A DNA stretch of 64,000 bases from DASQPR01 sp963797675. Its GTDB lineage: Bacteria > Actinomycetota > Actinomycetes > Mycobacteriales > Micromonosporaceae. The DNA lies in NCBI GenBank assembly GCA_963797675.1, contig CAWCQQ010000006.1, positions 620,001 to 684,000 on the forward strand. Reading direction: 5' to 3'. The notes under the pieces were generated by a model, which saw nothing but the letters and a program-made list of their open reading frames with translations, made no database searches and was not told the origin of the DNA. Positions 25,412 to 33,212 of this stretch are shown piece by piece; the stretch's first letter is position 1; every line of letters starts with the position of its first letter. Made by a program: the position numbers and the translations under genes.

Positions 25412-26317
25412 TTAGCGGTGGCTCGGTGCCGGTTTGAAGTAGTGGCCGGCGTCGAGGTCGGCGATGAGTCCAGGGTGTACGGGTTTCCATCCGAACTGTT
25501 GGCGGGTCGCTGCGCTTGATGCGGTGGTGTCGATGCCGAAGAATCGTCCGATCCAGCCGAAGTGCTCGCCAGCCTGGTCGGCAGCGATGGAGACCACCGG
25601 GAGATCGAGGCCGCGGCCGATCGCCTCGGCGATGGCACGGGTCGGCACGCCCTCCTCGGCGGTGGCATGAAGTGCCGTGCCGGCCGGTGCGTCGTCCAGG
25701 GCGAGACGGACGAGGTTTGCGGCGTCGAGTCGGTGGACGGCGGGCCATCGGCTGGCGCCGTCGTCGATGTAGCCGGAAACGCCCTTCTCGCGGGCGATGC
25801 CGACGAGCGTGGCGATGAAGCCGTGGTCGCCGGGGCCGTGGACGGTCGGAGCGAAGCGCACGGACGACGGGCGTACGCCACGGGCGGCGAACGACAGGGC
25901 CGCCTGGGCGCCGGCGATTCGTGGGTGCAGGGCCGGATCCGGTATGTCCTGCTCGGTCGCGGGACGGCTGGACGCGAGCCCGAGCACGCCGGAGGCGATC
26001 ACGAACGGCCGTTCGGTGCCCTCCAAGGCCGCACCGATCGCGTTGATCGCCGCGAGGTCGGTGTCGGCGGCTGCGACCATCCGGGAGAAGTCATGGTTGT
26101 ACCCGAGGTGGACCACACCGTCGGATGCCTGCGCTGCAGCTCGCAGGCTGTCGAGATCGTCCAGATCGCCACGGTGTGCGTCGGCGCCCAGGGCTGCCAC
26201 CGCGGCGGCCGCGGTTTCCGAACGCGCCAGACCGAGAACGTGATATCCGGCATTGAGCAACTCGGGGACGACCGCAGAGCCGATCCACCCGGTTGCCCCG
26301 GTGACGAAGATGCGCAC
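25412..26317 (-). CDS. NAD(P)-dependent epimerase/SDR family oxidoreductase
   Basis: From GTG 26317 (TGGAGG 6 nt upstream) the product has 301 residues. VRIFVTGATGWIGSAVVPEL is the G-x-x-G-x-x-G nucleotide-binding start of an atypical extended SDR, followed by GDLDDLDSLRAAA and a substrate-side segment VHLGYNHDF. It ends with DLDAGHYFKP. Members reduce or epimerise small substrates in the cytoplasm. The in-frame ATG at 26347 lacks the ribosome binding site. It is divergent from a TetR gene with a large inverted repeat between them, so it is probably the regulated target. Confidence 0.85.
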   Translation of the reverse strand: MRIFVTGATGWIGSAVVPELLNAGYHVLGLARSETAAAAVAALGADAHRGDLDDLDSLRAAAQASDGVVHLGYNHDFSRMVAAADTDLAAINAIGAALEGTERPFVIASGVLGLASSRPATEQDIPDPALHPRIAGAQAALSFAARGVRPSSVRFAPTVHGPGDHGFIATLVGIAREKGVSGYIDDGASRWPAVHRLDAANLVRLALDDAPAGTALHATAEEGVPTRAIAEAIGRGLDLPVVSIAADQAGEHFGWIGRFFGIDTTASSAATRQQFGWKPVHPGLIADLDAGHYFKPAPSHR

Positions 26318-26357
26318 GAGAACCTCCACAGGTCGGCCGATCGACATCGGCCGGTGA

Positions 26358-26401
26358 TGTCACTTGATGACATCACCAACGTAGCATGTCATCAAGTGAC
26401 A
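26358..26401. promoter_or_regulatory. inverted pair of TetR operators (TGTCACTTGATGACAT)
   Basis: The 16-mer at 26358-26373 and its exact reverse complement at 26386-26401 flank a 12-nt spacer. Each arm also contains an internal TGTCA-N5-TGACA dyad, so each is a likely dimer site. The pair lies between the divergent SDR and TetR genes. Confidence 0.85.
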
Positions 26402-26417
26402 TGACTAGACTCGCATC

Positions 26418-26984
26418 GTGGTGCGATGGGAAGCAGACGCAAACGGGCGACTCCGCGAGGCGGCGATGCAGCTCTACCTCGAGCGCGGCTTCGAACAGAC
26501 GACCGTGGCCGAGATCGCCCTGCGGGCCGGGCTCACGGCGAGAACGTTCTTCCGATACTTCGCCGACAAACGCGAGGTGCTCTTTGCCGGCTCAGCCGCC
26601 CTGGAGGAACACCTCGTGCGCGCTGTCGACACAGCGCCGAGCTCCGCGTCACCCATGCAGGCCATCGCGGCTGCGCTCGATGCCGCCGCCGCAACACTCG
26701 GACAGCACCGCGAGTACTCCCGACAGCGCCAGTCCGTCATCAATACCACTGCCGATCTGCGGGAACGCGAACTGATCAAGTTGGCGTCCCTATCTGCCGC
26801 CCTGGCCAACGGCCTACGTCGCCGCGGCGTTCCCGATCCGGACGCGACGCTGGCCGCCGAGACGGGGATCGTCGTGCTCCGCGTCGCGTTCGAACGCTGG
26901 GTCAGTGAGTCGCACGGCCCGGACCTGTCGCAGAACATGCACGAGGCTCTCGATCGCCTCAAGACCATCACCGCCGCCGGCTGA
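26418..26984 (+). CDS. TetR-family transcriptional repressor
   Basis: A 188-residue regulator with an N-terminal HTH (RLREAAMQLYLERGFEQTTVAEIALRAGLTARTFFRYFADKREVLFAG) of the AcrR/TetR type (RTFFRYFADK) and a helical ligand domain. GTG 26418 is preceded by TAGACT at 6 nt (leaderless pattern); GTG 26421 follows directly. The divergent SDR gene and the double operator between them make this a classic repressor-target pair. The ligand is unknown. Confidence 0.9.
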   Translation: MVRWEADANGRLREAAMQLYLERGFEQTTVAEIALRAGLTARTFFRYFADKREVLFAGSAALEEHLVRAVDTAPSSASPMQAIAAALDAAAATLGQHREYSRQRQSVINTTADLRERELIKLASLSAALANGLRRRGVPDPDATLAAETGIVVLRVAFERWVSESHGPDLSQNMHEALDRLKTITAAG

Positions 26985-27012
26985 CCGGTCCGGCGGTCGC
27001 CGGTAGGTGTTC

Positions 27013-27870
27013 TTAGCGGCTGTCGCGGAGAAGCGTGACGACAGGCGCGAACTGGTCCATGAACATGGCGTTGACCGCAATGTAGGAGATGCCGAGTTCG
27101 TCGCGGCGTCGACGTATCGTGTCGGCGATCTGCACGGGGGTTCCGGTGAGGAACGCGATGCCGCCCGCGGCGGCCATCGCCCGCGGGTCCCCGCCGACCA
27201 TGCGCGACACCCATTCCGGTACGGCCTGCGGGCTCTCCGCGACGGCCGCGACATTCATGTGGAGTTCGAGTGCGTCGAACCTGTCGCCGGCGACGTCCCG
27301 GAGCGTGGCGACCGTTGCGGCGAGTTCGTCGGGGCCGGCGTGCGGCGGGAGACCCAGCGCCACGATGTCGGCGTGCTCCGCCGCGAGCTGCAACATGCGC
27401 GGTTTGCTCGCGGCGATCAGAATCGGCGGATGCGGCACCTGCGCATACTGCGGGCCGCTCGTGCGGAGTTCCTTGACGGCACGGATCGTCTCCGCGACCT
27501 GCCGCAGTCGCTCGGCCGGCGACCCGAAGTCGTGGCCGAGCGCCGCAGCATCGCGATCCGCGCTCGGCCGCCCACCACCCAGGCCGAGTTCGAACCGGCC
27601 GCCGGTGAGGAAGTCGAGACTTGCGGTCTCCCATGCGACCAGGCCCGGGCTGCGGTTCGGTGCGCTCAGCACGTAGGTGCCGACCCGCAGCGACTGTGTA
27701 CTCGCCGCTGCGACGGCCAGCGCCGGGAACGGGGCGATCGTGCCCAGGGTGTCCGGGACCAGCAACGTGTCATAGCCGAGATCCTCGGCGCGGCGGGCGG
27801 TGGCGATCCACTCGGCCCCGTCTCGCGCCAGTCCCGTAACGACGCCAAATCGCAGTACGCGGTCAGTCAT
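27013..27870 (-). CDS. LLM-class F420-dependent oxidoreductase
   Basis: From ATG 27870 the product has 285 residues. LRFGVVTGLARDGAEWIATARRAEDLGYDTLLVPDTLG is the characteristic N-terminus of actinobacterial F420-dependent LLM proteins, with LRVGTYVLSAPNRSPGLVAWE, FELGLGGGRP and the C-terminal GTPVQIADTIRRRRDELGIS. A longer frame exists to 28623 but overlaps the GNAT gene on the other strand and lacks family similarity. It probably performs an F420H2-dependent reduction of an unknown substrate. Confidence 0.85.
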   Translation of the reverse strand: MTDRVLRFGVVTGLARDGAEWIATARRAEDLGYDTLLVPDTLGTIAPFPALAVAAASTQSLRVGTYVLSAPNRSPGLVAWETASLDFLTGGRFELGLGGGRPSADRDAAALGHDFGSPAERLRQVAETIRAVKELRTSGPQYAQVPHPPILIAASKPRMLQLAAEHADIVALGLPPHAGPDELAATVATLRDVAGDRFDALELHMNVAAVAESPQAVPEWVSRMVGGDPRAMAAAGGIAFLTGTPVQIADTIRRRRDELGISYIAVNAMFMDQFAPVVTLLRDSR

Positions 27871-27991
27871 GACACCCATTCTGTGCCGAGGACGCGCAGC
27901 GTGTCGTCGGCTCGCGGACGGTGCCGCCCCTACGTCGGCGGGCGTAGGCGGAGGATCTTGCGTACGCCTACGGGCGCGGGCGTGGCGGGCT

Positions 27992-28030
27992 CCGAATGAC
28001 GGCGAACCGCATCGAGGTATCGTCATTCGG
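27992..28030. repeat. 10-bp inverted repeat at the start of the acetyltransferase gene
   Basis: CCGAATGACG (27992-28001) and CGTCATTCGG (28021-28030) are perfect complements separated by 19 nt; the right arm touches the GTG start at 28030. It could be an operator or a 5' hairpin controlling translation. Confidence 0.5.
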
Positions 28031-28518
28031 TGATCATCAGGCAGGCCGACCCCGGCGACTGGCTCGCCATCTACCCGATCTATGCGGCGGTCATGGACGA
28101 GGGTCGGACGTACGCGTTCCCTGCCGGGCAGACGGTCGACGAGGCGCGGCCGTGGTGGATGGAGCAGCCGCCGGGCCGTACCGTCGTCGCGGTGGACGAC
28201 GACGGCATCGTCGTCGGCTCGGCGAAGATGGGCCCGAATCGGCCCGGCCGCGGCGCGCACGTGGCGACGGCGTCGTTCATCGTCGACCCGGCCCACCAGG
28301 GCGGAGGCATCGGCCGAGCGCTGGGAGCCTCTGTCATCGGGTGGGCGCAGGCCGCGGGGTTTCGAGGCATCCAATTCAATGCGGTCGTCGAGACGAACGG
28401 TCCGGCCGTGCACCTGTGGCAGGCTCTCGGATTCGAGATTATCGGGACGGTGCCCGAGGCCTTCGACCATCCCGAGCACGGTCTGGTCGGGCTGCACGTC
28501 ATGTACCGGCGGCTGTAG
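28030..28518 (+). CDS. GNAT-family N-acetyltransferase
   Basis: A 162-residue single-domain GNAT: IIRQADPGDWLAIYPIYAAV opens the fold. ATASFIVDPAHQGGGIGRALG is motif A with the acetyl-CoA pyrophosphate-binding Q-G-G-G-I-G loop, and GIQFNAVVETNGPAVHLWQALGFEIIG is the motif B region seen in the phosphinothricin/L-amino-acid acetyltransferase-like subgroup. The GTG start at 28030 overlaps an inverted repeat. The substrate is unknown. It is convergent with nothing and is followed by the leader region of the DMT exporter. Confidence 0.85.
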   Translation: MIIRQADPGDWLAIYPIYAAVMDEGRTYAFPAGQTVDEARPWWMEQPPGRTVVAVDDDGIVVGSAKMGPNRPGRGAHVATASFIVDPAHQGGGIGRALGASVIGWAQAAGFRGIQFNAVVETNGPAVHLWQALGFEIIGTVPEAFDHPEHGLVGLHVMYRRL

Positions 28519-28621
28519 CGCTCGGACGGCCTCAGGATTGCCGGTAGATGTGCAATTAGCACCGTGGCGCTCGACCTGGACGACACGCCGCTCGATCGGC
28601 GGCTGCGCTAGGGTCGAGCTC

Positions 28622-28657
28622 ATGCGCTTCGCAATCGCGCCGCCGCCCGCCCGCTAG
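28622..28657 (+). CDS. putative 11-residue leader peptide MRFAIAPPPAR
   Basis: ATG 28622 to TAG 28655-28657 encodes an 11-residue peptide with a Pro-Pro-Pro run near its end, a motif that slows ribosomes. TAGGGT (28609-28614) stands exactly 7 nt before the ATG, consistent with a leaderless transcript starting on it. A perfect hairpin begins 22 nt after the stop and the DMT exporter ATG lies 105 nt downstream. This arrangement is that of a translation-dependent attenuator. The call rests on layout, not on similarity to a known leader. Confidence 0.45.
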   Translation: MRFAIAPPPAR

Positions 28658-28679
28658 GCGGCGCCCCACCCTCTTGGTG

Positions 28680-28708
28680 ATCGCCCGACGGTCAGACCGT
28701 CGGGCGAT
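28680..28708 (+). terminator. 13-bp hairpin between leader peptide and exporter gene (terminator or attenuator)
   Basis: Arms 28680-28692 (ATCGCCCGACGGT) and 28696-28708 are perfectly complementary around a 3-nt loop. It follows both the GNAT gene and the 11-codon ORF and precedes the DMT exporter, so it may end the first transcript or attenuate the second. Confidence 0.7.
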
Positions 28709-28762
28709 GGATGCCGCCCGCCTTCCAGCGGTCTCATCGGCCATCCAATCCAGGAGAAACGC

Positions 28763-29659
28763 ATGTCCACTGTGGTGTCCTACCGGCGCGGCCTGATGCT
28801 GATCGGGGCGGCCGCGGTCGCCTGGGGTATCGGCGGTGCCGTCGCCTCCGTCCTGTTCCGCACCACCGGCCTCGGGCCGGTCGACGTCTCGTTCTGGCGA
28901 TTCGCCATCGCCGCCACCGGTCTCATCGTGTTGCGTCGCCGCCGGACCGGAGCCGTCACATGGTCGCGCAGCGCGCTGACCGGCGTCGGCCTAGCCCTTT
29001 ACCAGACCGCGTACTTCGGATCGGTGCAGGAGGCCGGCCTCGCCCTCGGTACGCTCATCACGCTCGGCGCAGGCCCGATACTGATCGCGGTCGGTGCGCG
29101 GTACGCGCTCGGGGAACCGCTCACCCGGCAGACCGTGAGCGCCACCCTCGTCGCGCTTGCCGGGCTCGCGTTGCTGGCCGGCCGTCCCGGCACCGCCGGG
29201 CCGCATCCGATCCTCGGTATTGTGCTGGCGCTCGGGTCGGCAGCAGGCTATGCCGCGATGACGTTGCTGTCCCGGGCCGGTGCCGGGGGCGGCGCGACGC
29301 TACCGGTGTACGCGTTCGGCACGCTGGGCCTGCTGCCGTTCGCGATCCGGGACATGGCGGTCCCGCATGAGTTGACCACGGCGGCGTGGCTGCTGTTCCT
29401 CGGTACCGTGCCTACGCTGCTGGCCTATCGGTGGTTCTTCGCCGGGCTGGTCGCGGTACCGGCCGCGACGGCGTCGATCGTCGTATTGCTCGAACCGGTG
29501 ACGGCGGCCGTGATCGCGGTCGGTCTCCTCGGCGAACACCTCACCGGCCCGGCCGCCGCCGGTGCGGTGCTGTTGCTGGCCGCGATCGCGCTGCTGGCCC
29601 GGGGGAGTGCACGCGATGCGGTCGAGATGACGTCGGCGACCGCGGCGAAGCGGGAGTAG
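28763..29659 (+). CDS. EamA/DMT-superfamily transporter (RhtA/RarD-like)
   Basis: A 298-residue protein with ten hydrophobic helices in two EamA repeats (about residues 10-140 and 150-285). VAWGIGGAVASVLFRTTGLGPVDVSFWRFAIA opens the first repeat, and ATASIVVLLEPVTAAVIAVGLLGEHLTG is the conserved end of the second (LEPV-x-A, G-E). Such carriers export amino acids or metabolites. AGGAG lies 7 nt before ATG. The upstream proline-rich mini-ORF and hairpin suggest regulation at the RNA level. Confidence 0.85.
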   Translation: MSTVVSYRRGLMLIGAAAVAWGIGGAVASVLFRTTGLGPVDVSFWRFAIAATGLIVLRRRRTGAVTWSRSALTGVGLALYQTAYFGSVQEAGLALGTLITLGAGPILIAVGARYALGEPLTRQTVSATLVALAGLALLAGRPGTAGPHPILGIVLALGSAAGYAAMTLLSRAGAGGGATLPVYAFGTLGLLPFAIRDMAVPHELTTAAWLLFLGTVPTLLAYRWFFAGLVAVPAATASIVVLLEPVTAAVIAVGLLGEHLTGPAAAGAVLLLAAIALLARGSARDAVEMTSATAAKRE

Positions 29660-29680
29660 TGCGCTACCGTGGGCGCCGTG

Positions 29681-30556
29681 ATGCGTGTCGCGGTGGTCGG
29701 GCCGGGCGGGGTCGGCGGCCTGCTGGGTGCGGTGCTGGCGAAGGCCGGCAACGACGTGGTGTACGTGGCGACGCCGGCCACCGCAGCGGCGTTGAATGCC
29801 GGCGGCATGACTCTGCGCAGCCCGGTCTTCGGCGATTTTCACACCGAGGCGCGCGCGGTCACCAACCTGACCGAGCCGGTCGACCTGTGTCTGATCACCG
29901 TCAAAGCCACCGCACTGGACCCGGCGCTGACCGGGGTGAGCGACCTCGGTGACGGACTGATCGTGCCGATGCTCAACGGCGTGGAACACATGGCGGTACT
30001 GCGTTCGCGGTACCCGTCGGAGCAGGTCATCGCCGGCGCGATCCGAGTCGAATCGATGCGGCTGTCACCCGGCGTGATCGCGCACACCAGCCCGTTCTGC
30101 GGCGTCGAGATCGCCGGCGACACCGCGCCGCCGGCCCGCGTCACGGCGCTCGCCGAACAACTGCGTGCAGCCGGCCTGGACGTGAAAGTCCGCGACACCG
30201 AGGCCGTACTCCTGTGGGAGAAGATCGCGTTCCTCGGCCCGTTCGCGCTGACGACAACGCACGCGGATGGACCGGCCGCGGCGATCCGCACGGAGCGGCG
30301 CGCCGACCTGATAGCCGTCGTCAGCGAAGTCGCCGCGGTCGCCGCCGCGTGCGGTGCGCCGGTCGACCCGGCCCGCATCATGGCCATGTTCGACGCGATC
30401 CCGCCCGGCATGACCTCCTCGATGCACCGCGACGCCCAGGCCGGGCTACCGCTGGAGATCGACGCGATCGCCGGCTCGGTACTGCGCGCGGCGAAGGCAC
30501 ACGGTATCGAGACTCCGGTGACCACGCGCCTCGTCGCCGATCTGTCCGGTCCGTAA
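29681..30556 (+). CDS. ketopantoate reductase (PanE/ApbA) family oxidoreductase
   Basis: From ATG 29681 the product has 291 residues. MRVAVVGPGGVGGLLGAVLAKAG carries the G-x-G-x-x-G NADPH site; CLITVKATALDPAL and MLNGVEHMAVLRSRYP follow. The catalytic-type Lys appears in LLWEKIAFLGPFALTT, and the C-terminal SSMHRDAQAGLPLEIDAIAGSVLR is the typical substrate-binding helix (S-M-x-x-D, E-I-D). The reaction would be NADPH reduction of ketopantoate to pantoate or a related 2-oxo acid. No other CoA-biosynthesis gene is near, so it may be a paralogue. GTG 29669 is an alternative start. Confidence 0.85.
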   Translation: MRVAVVGPGGVGGLLGAVLAKAGNDVVYVATPATAAALNAGGMTLRSPVFGDFHTEARAVTNLTEPVDLCLITVKATALDPALTGVSDLGDGLIVPMLNGVEHMAVLRSRYPSEQVIAGAIRVESMRLSPGVIAHTSPFCGVEIAGDTAPPARVTALAEQLRAAGLDVKVRDTEAVLLWEKIAFLGPFALTTTHADGPAAAIRTERRADLIAVVSEVAAVAAACGAPVDPARIMAMFDAIPPGMTSSMHRDAQAGLPLEIDAIAGSVLRAAKAHGIETPVTTRLVADLSGP

Positions 30557-30605
30557 CGCTGCTCGGGACGACTGTCGCCCGGGACAGGAGGCGATGGGAT
30601 GTGGG

Positions 30606-32528
30606 CTAATTTGGTGTGGTTGAGCCGGTGACAACCAGTGATCCATCTGGATACGTGGACACGGTCAGGGTCCGGGGGCCGTCGCGGTACACCGTCCCGA
30701 ATCCCGTTGCGTCGCTATTGCTGCGTTCGCCCGTGTCGAGTCGCCACAGCTGGATTGATGCCTCCACGGAGTCGGTGTAGGGCACGTGCATGGCGGTCCA
30801 GGGCACGTTGTCGGCATCGACCCATGCCTGAATGAGATGCGCGTATGTCGGAATCGCGATGGGCGGGCTCAGTGGTGATCCGGTCCAGGGATCCCATTGA
30901 TGCAGTCCTCCGCTGACATCCACGCCGACAAGCACGTCCAGGCCATTCGCGAATTTGATCGTCGCGAGGCTGCTGATCATGTCGGTGGTGCCTTGCAGCG
31001 GTTCGCCGATCGGTTCACCGGTAGTAGCGTCCCACCGGCGCACCTGTCCGGCCTCACATCCGGAAATGATGAGGGCGATATCTGAACGCGACACCGACGT
31101 GAGTGCCTTCACGCTGGTCGGATGCCCCAGCAGGGGTTGACCGAGCGGTGTGCTTGTTGCCGCGTCCCACCGATAGACCTTTCCGTCATGCCCGGCGGCA
31201 GCGATGACCGCGCGACCGTCCGGTCGCACCAGGGCTGTGACGTCCCACAGCGGGACCGAACGGTCCTCGGGCGATGCCGCGTAGACCGTGCCGCTGGCGA
31301 GGTCCATACGGACGATCCCATCTTCGCCCGCCGATACCAACAGCGTCCGGCCGTCATCGACCGGTACGGTGACCAGACTGTACGTCTCGACATCGGCCGG
31401 CCGGTACGGGTTGCCGACCGGTGCACCGGTCCGAGCGTCGAAGCGTCGGAGCAACCCCTGACTTTCCACCGCGAGGACAAGTTGCCCGTCCGGCATCGCA
31501 ACAACCCGCATCGAATGCGATTTCACTCCATGAGGTCGAACGATGTCTCCGACGAGCCCTCCGGTCGTCGGGTTGTACCGGCTCACGTTGCCAGCGCTGT
31601 CACCGACGACCAGATGATCGTCGGCAGCGGCAAGTGCGGTGACACGTCCACCACCAGTGTCGACGGGTGCGCCGACTGGTTCACCGCTAATCGCGTCCCA
31701 GAGGCAGATCCGCCGGGCGTCGATACATGTCGCGACCATCGGTCCGTAATCGGTATCGAGCCAGGCGATGCTGATCGGGCATACGCCTCGCCTGTTTCCG
31801 GTGTCCCATCCGGTGTCGATCTTCGGTCCGATCCGCTCACCCGTCGCGACGTCGCGACGGTGGACATTGCCCCGAGCGTTCGCGATGGCTACCACGACCC
31901 TGGTGTCGGCCAGCACGGCCGGCACAATCTGCACGGCCATCCCGCATTGCTCGACCGGCCGACCCCACGGTGCGGAGGTCGTCGCGTCCCAAAAGCGGAC
32001 GATCGAATCCCGACCTCCGGACGCTACCAAGATCGTCCCATCCGGAGCGGTGACCGCTGCCAACGACCAGACCTTCTTGTGCGGAGTCGTCCACGAATCG
32101 ACGAGCGCGCCAGTGGCCAGATCGTGACGGATCAGCGCACCATCAAAACCGCTCGACACGATCACACCGCCTTGTGGCGTTGCTATGACTGCCAACTGTG
32201 GACCTGACGGCGCCAAACCTCCGTACCGGATAGACACCGCTGGCCCGAGCAGCTGGCCTGTCGCCAGGTCCCAGCGCGATATCTCGGTCGTACTGCAGGC
32301 AACCGCGATCGACCGTCCGTTAGCGACCCGTATGACTGACAGCGATACTGGATGGAGCGAATCCTCTAGCTCGACTGAGCTGCCAGCCGCTGGGCCTTCG
32401 GCCAGGTTCCACCAGCGAGCGGTGCCGCCACCGTACGACAGGGCGCAGGGGTGATCGGCGGCGTCACGGTAGACGACGAGGGCCTCCACCCACGCCGGAC
32501 ATCCGTGTGGAATCCGAATACTCGTCAT
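30606..32528 (-). CDS. cytoplasmic WD40-repeat protein (double beta-propeller)
   Basis: A 640-residue protein without signal peptide. About thirteen repeats end in W-D or a variant: SRWDLATG, VRFWDATT, CLWDAISGEPVG, YRWDAATSTPLG, VRRWDATTGEPIG, HQWDPWTG and QLWRLDTGE. This is enough for two propellers. The [AT]-T-G-x-P-[IV/L]-G signature after each WD is typical of actinobacterial WD40 proteins that follow a P-loop or HTH domain, but here the repeats stand alone. Such propellers are protein-interaction platforms. It faces a DUF5984-like gene across a 90-nt gap. Confidence 0.85.
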   Translation of the reverse strand: MTSIRIPHGCPAWVEALVVYRDAADHPCALSYGGGTARWWNLAEGPAAGSSVELEDSLHPVSLSVIRVANGRSIAVACSTTEISRWDLATGQLLGPAVSIRYGGLAPSGPQLAVIATPQGGVIVSSGFDGALIRHDLATGALVDSWTTPHKKVWSLAAVTAPDGTILVASGGRDSIVRFWDATTSAPWGRPVEQCGMAVQIVPAVLADTRVVVAIANARGNVHRRDVATGERIGPKIDTGWDTGNRRGVCPISIAWLDTDYGPMVATCIDARRICLWDAISGEPVGAPVDTGGGRVTALAAADDHLVVGDSAGNVSRYNPTTGGLVGDIVRPHGVKSHSMRVVAMPDGQLVLAVESQGLLRRFDARTGAPVGNPYRPADVETYSLVTVPVDDGRTLLVSAGEDGIVRMDLASGTVYAASPEDRSVPLWDVTALVRPDGRAVIAAAGHDGKVYRWDAATSTPLGQPLLGHPTSVKALTSVSRSDIALIISGCEAGQVRRWDATTGEPIGEPLQGTTDMISSLATIKFANGLDVLVGVDVSGGLHQWDPWTGSPLSPPIAIPTYAHLIQAWVDADNVPWTAMHVPYTDSVEASIQLWRLDTGERSNSDATGFGTVYRDGPRTLTVSTYPDGSLVVTGSTTPN

Positions 32529-32617
32529 GTCGCCCTCCGCTAGCTTGCCGGTGGCTCAGTGTATGAAGGGATGCGAATGTGATCAACGGCGTGATCGAAC
32601 AGTTGGGAGCGTGAGCG

Positions 32618-33175
32618 ATGCTGCGATTTCGGTTTCAGTTACGCCCGCTGTCCGAGATCACCGGCTGGGGTACGGACGGCCGCGACTTGCACTGGTTCGC
32701 TCTGACCGATGGCTGGTACTGGATCGAGATCGAAGGCGTTGAGCTGCTCCGGTATGACGACGTCACATTGTCCCGGCTTTGTGTCGGCGGACTGCCGTAC
32801 GTCGACTACTACGTGGTCCGGCTGTGGGAGGATTTGATCTGCCAGTTACCGGAGATGCTGGAACCTGTGCCACCTGACCTGCGCGACTTCATCGCCGGAG
32901 ACTCGAGCACCTGGGCCGAACGGGACGAAAACGAAGAGGACTTCGTCGCGGCCATCGCCGATTTTGATCGGCGGCTGATGGCCGCGATGGAGGACCGTGT
33001 CGGCGAGTGCGAGCGGCTCGGTCCGCCGGCCGATCGGGATCTCGACGTCGCGTGGCTTCGCCGCGAACATGAGCAGCGGCGTGCGTGGCTTGCGGATAAG
33101 GGAGCGCGCGTAGTCACCACCGATTGGGACATGGTCCGGGTCGGCGCCCGGTTTCTGCAGGCGGGACGCCGATGA
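32618..33175 (+). CDS. DUF5984-like hypothetical protein
   Basis: A 185-residue acidic protein. The N-terminus MLRFRFQLRPLSEITGWG, then LHWFALTDGWYWIEI and ELLRYDD, followed by YYVVRLWEDLI, match my recollection of the DUF5984 family, which is common next to toxin-immunity or surface-protein genes in actinobacteria. The second half is helical and charged. Aromatic residues dominate the first 70 residues. It is divergent from the WD40 gene, and GGGAG precedes the ATG. No enzymatic motif is seen. Confidence 0.6.
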   Translation: MLRFRFQLRPLSEITGWGTDGRDLHWFALTDGWYWIEIEGVELLRYDDVTLSRLCVGGLPYVDYYVVRLWEDLICQLPEMLEPVPPDLRDFIAGDSSTWAERDENEEDFVAAIADFDRRLMAAMEDRVGECERLGPPADRDLDVAWLRREHEQRRAWLADKGARVVTTDWDMVRVGARFLQAGRR

Positions 33176-33212
33176 CAATGCGCGAACGACGGAGCAACCC
33201 GGCCCCGGCGCG

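Noticed and set aside
27871..28623. N-terminal extension of the second LLM oxidoreductase
   Set aside because: The extension lies antisense to a clear GNAT gene and has no similarity to the family; ATG 27870 gives the normal length.
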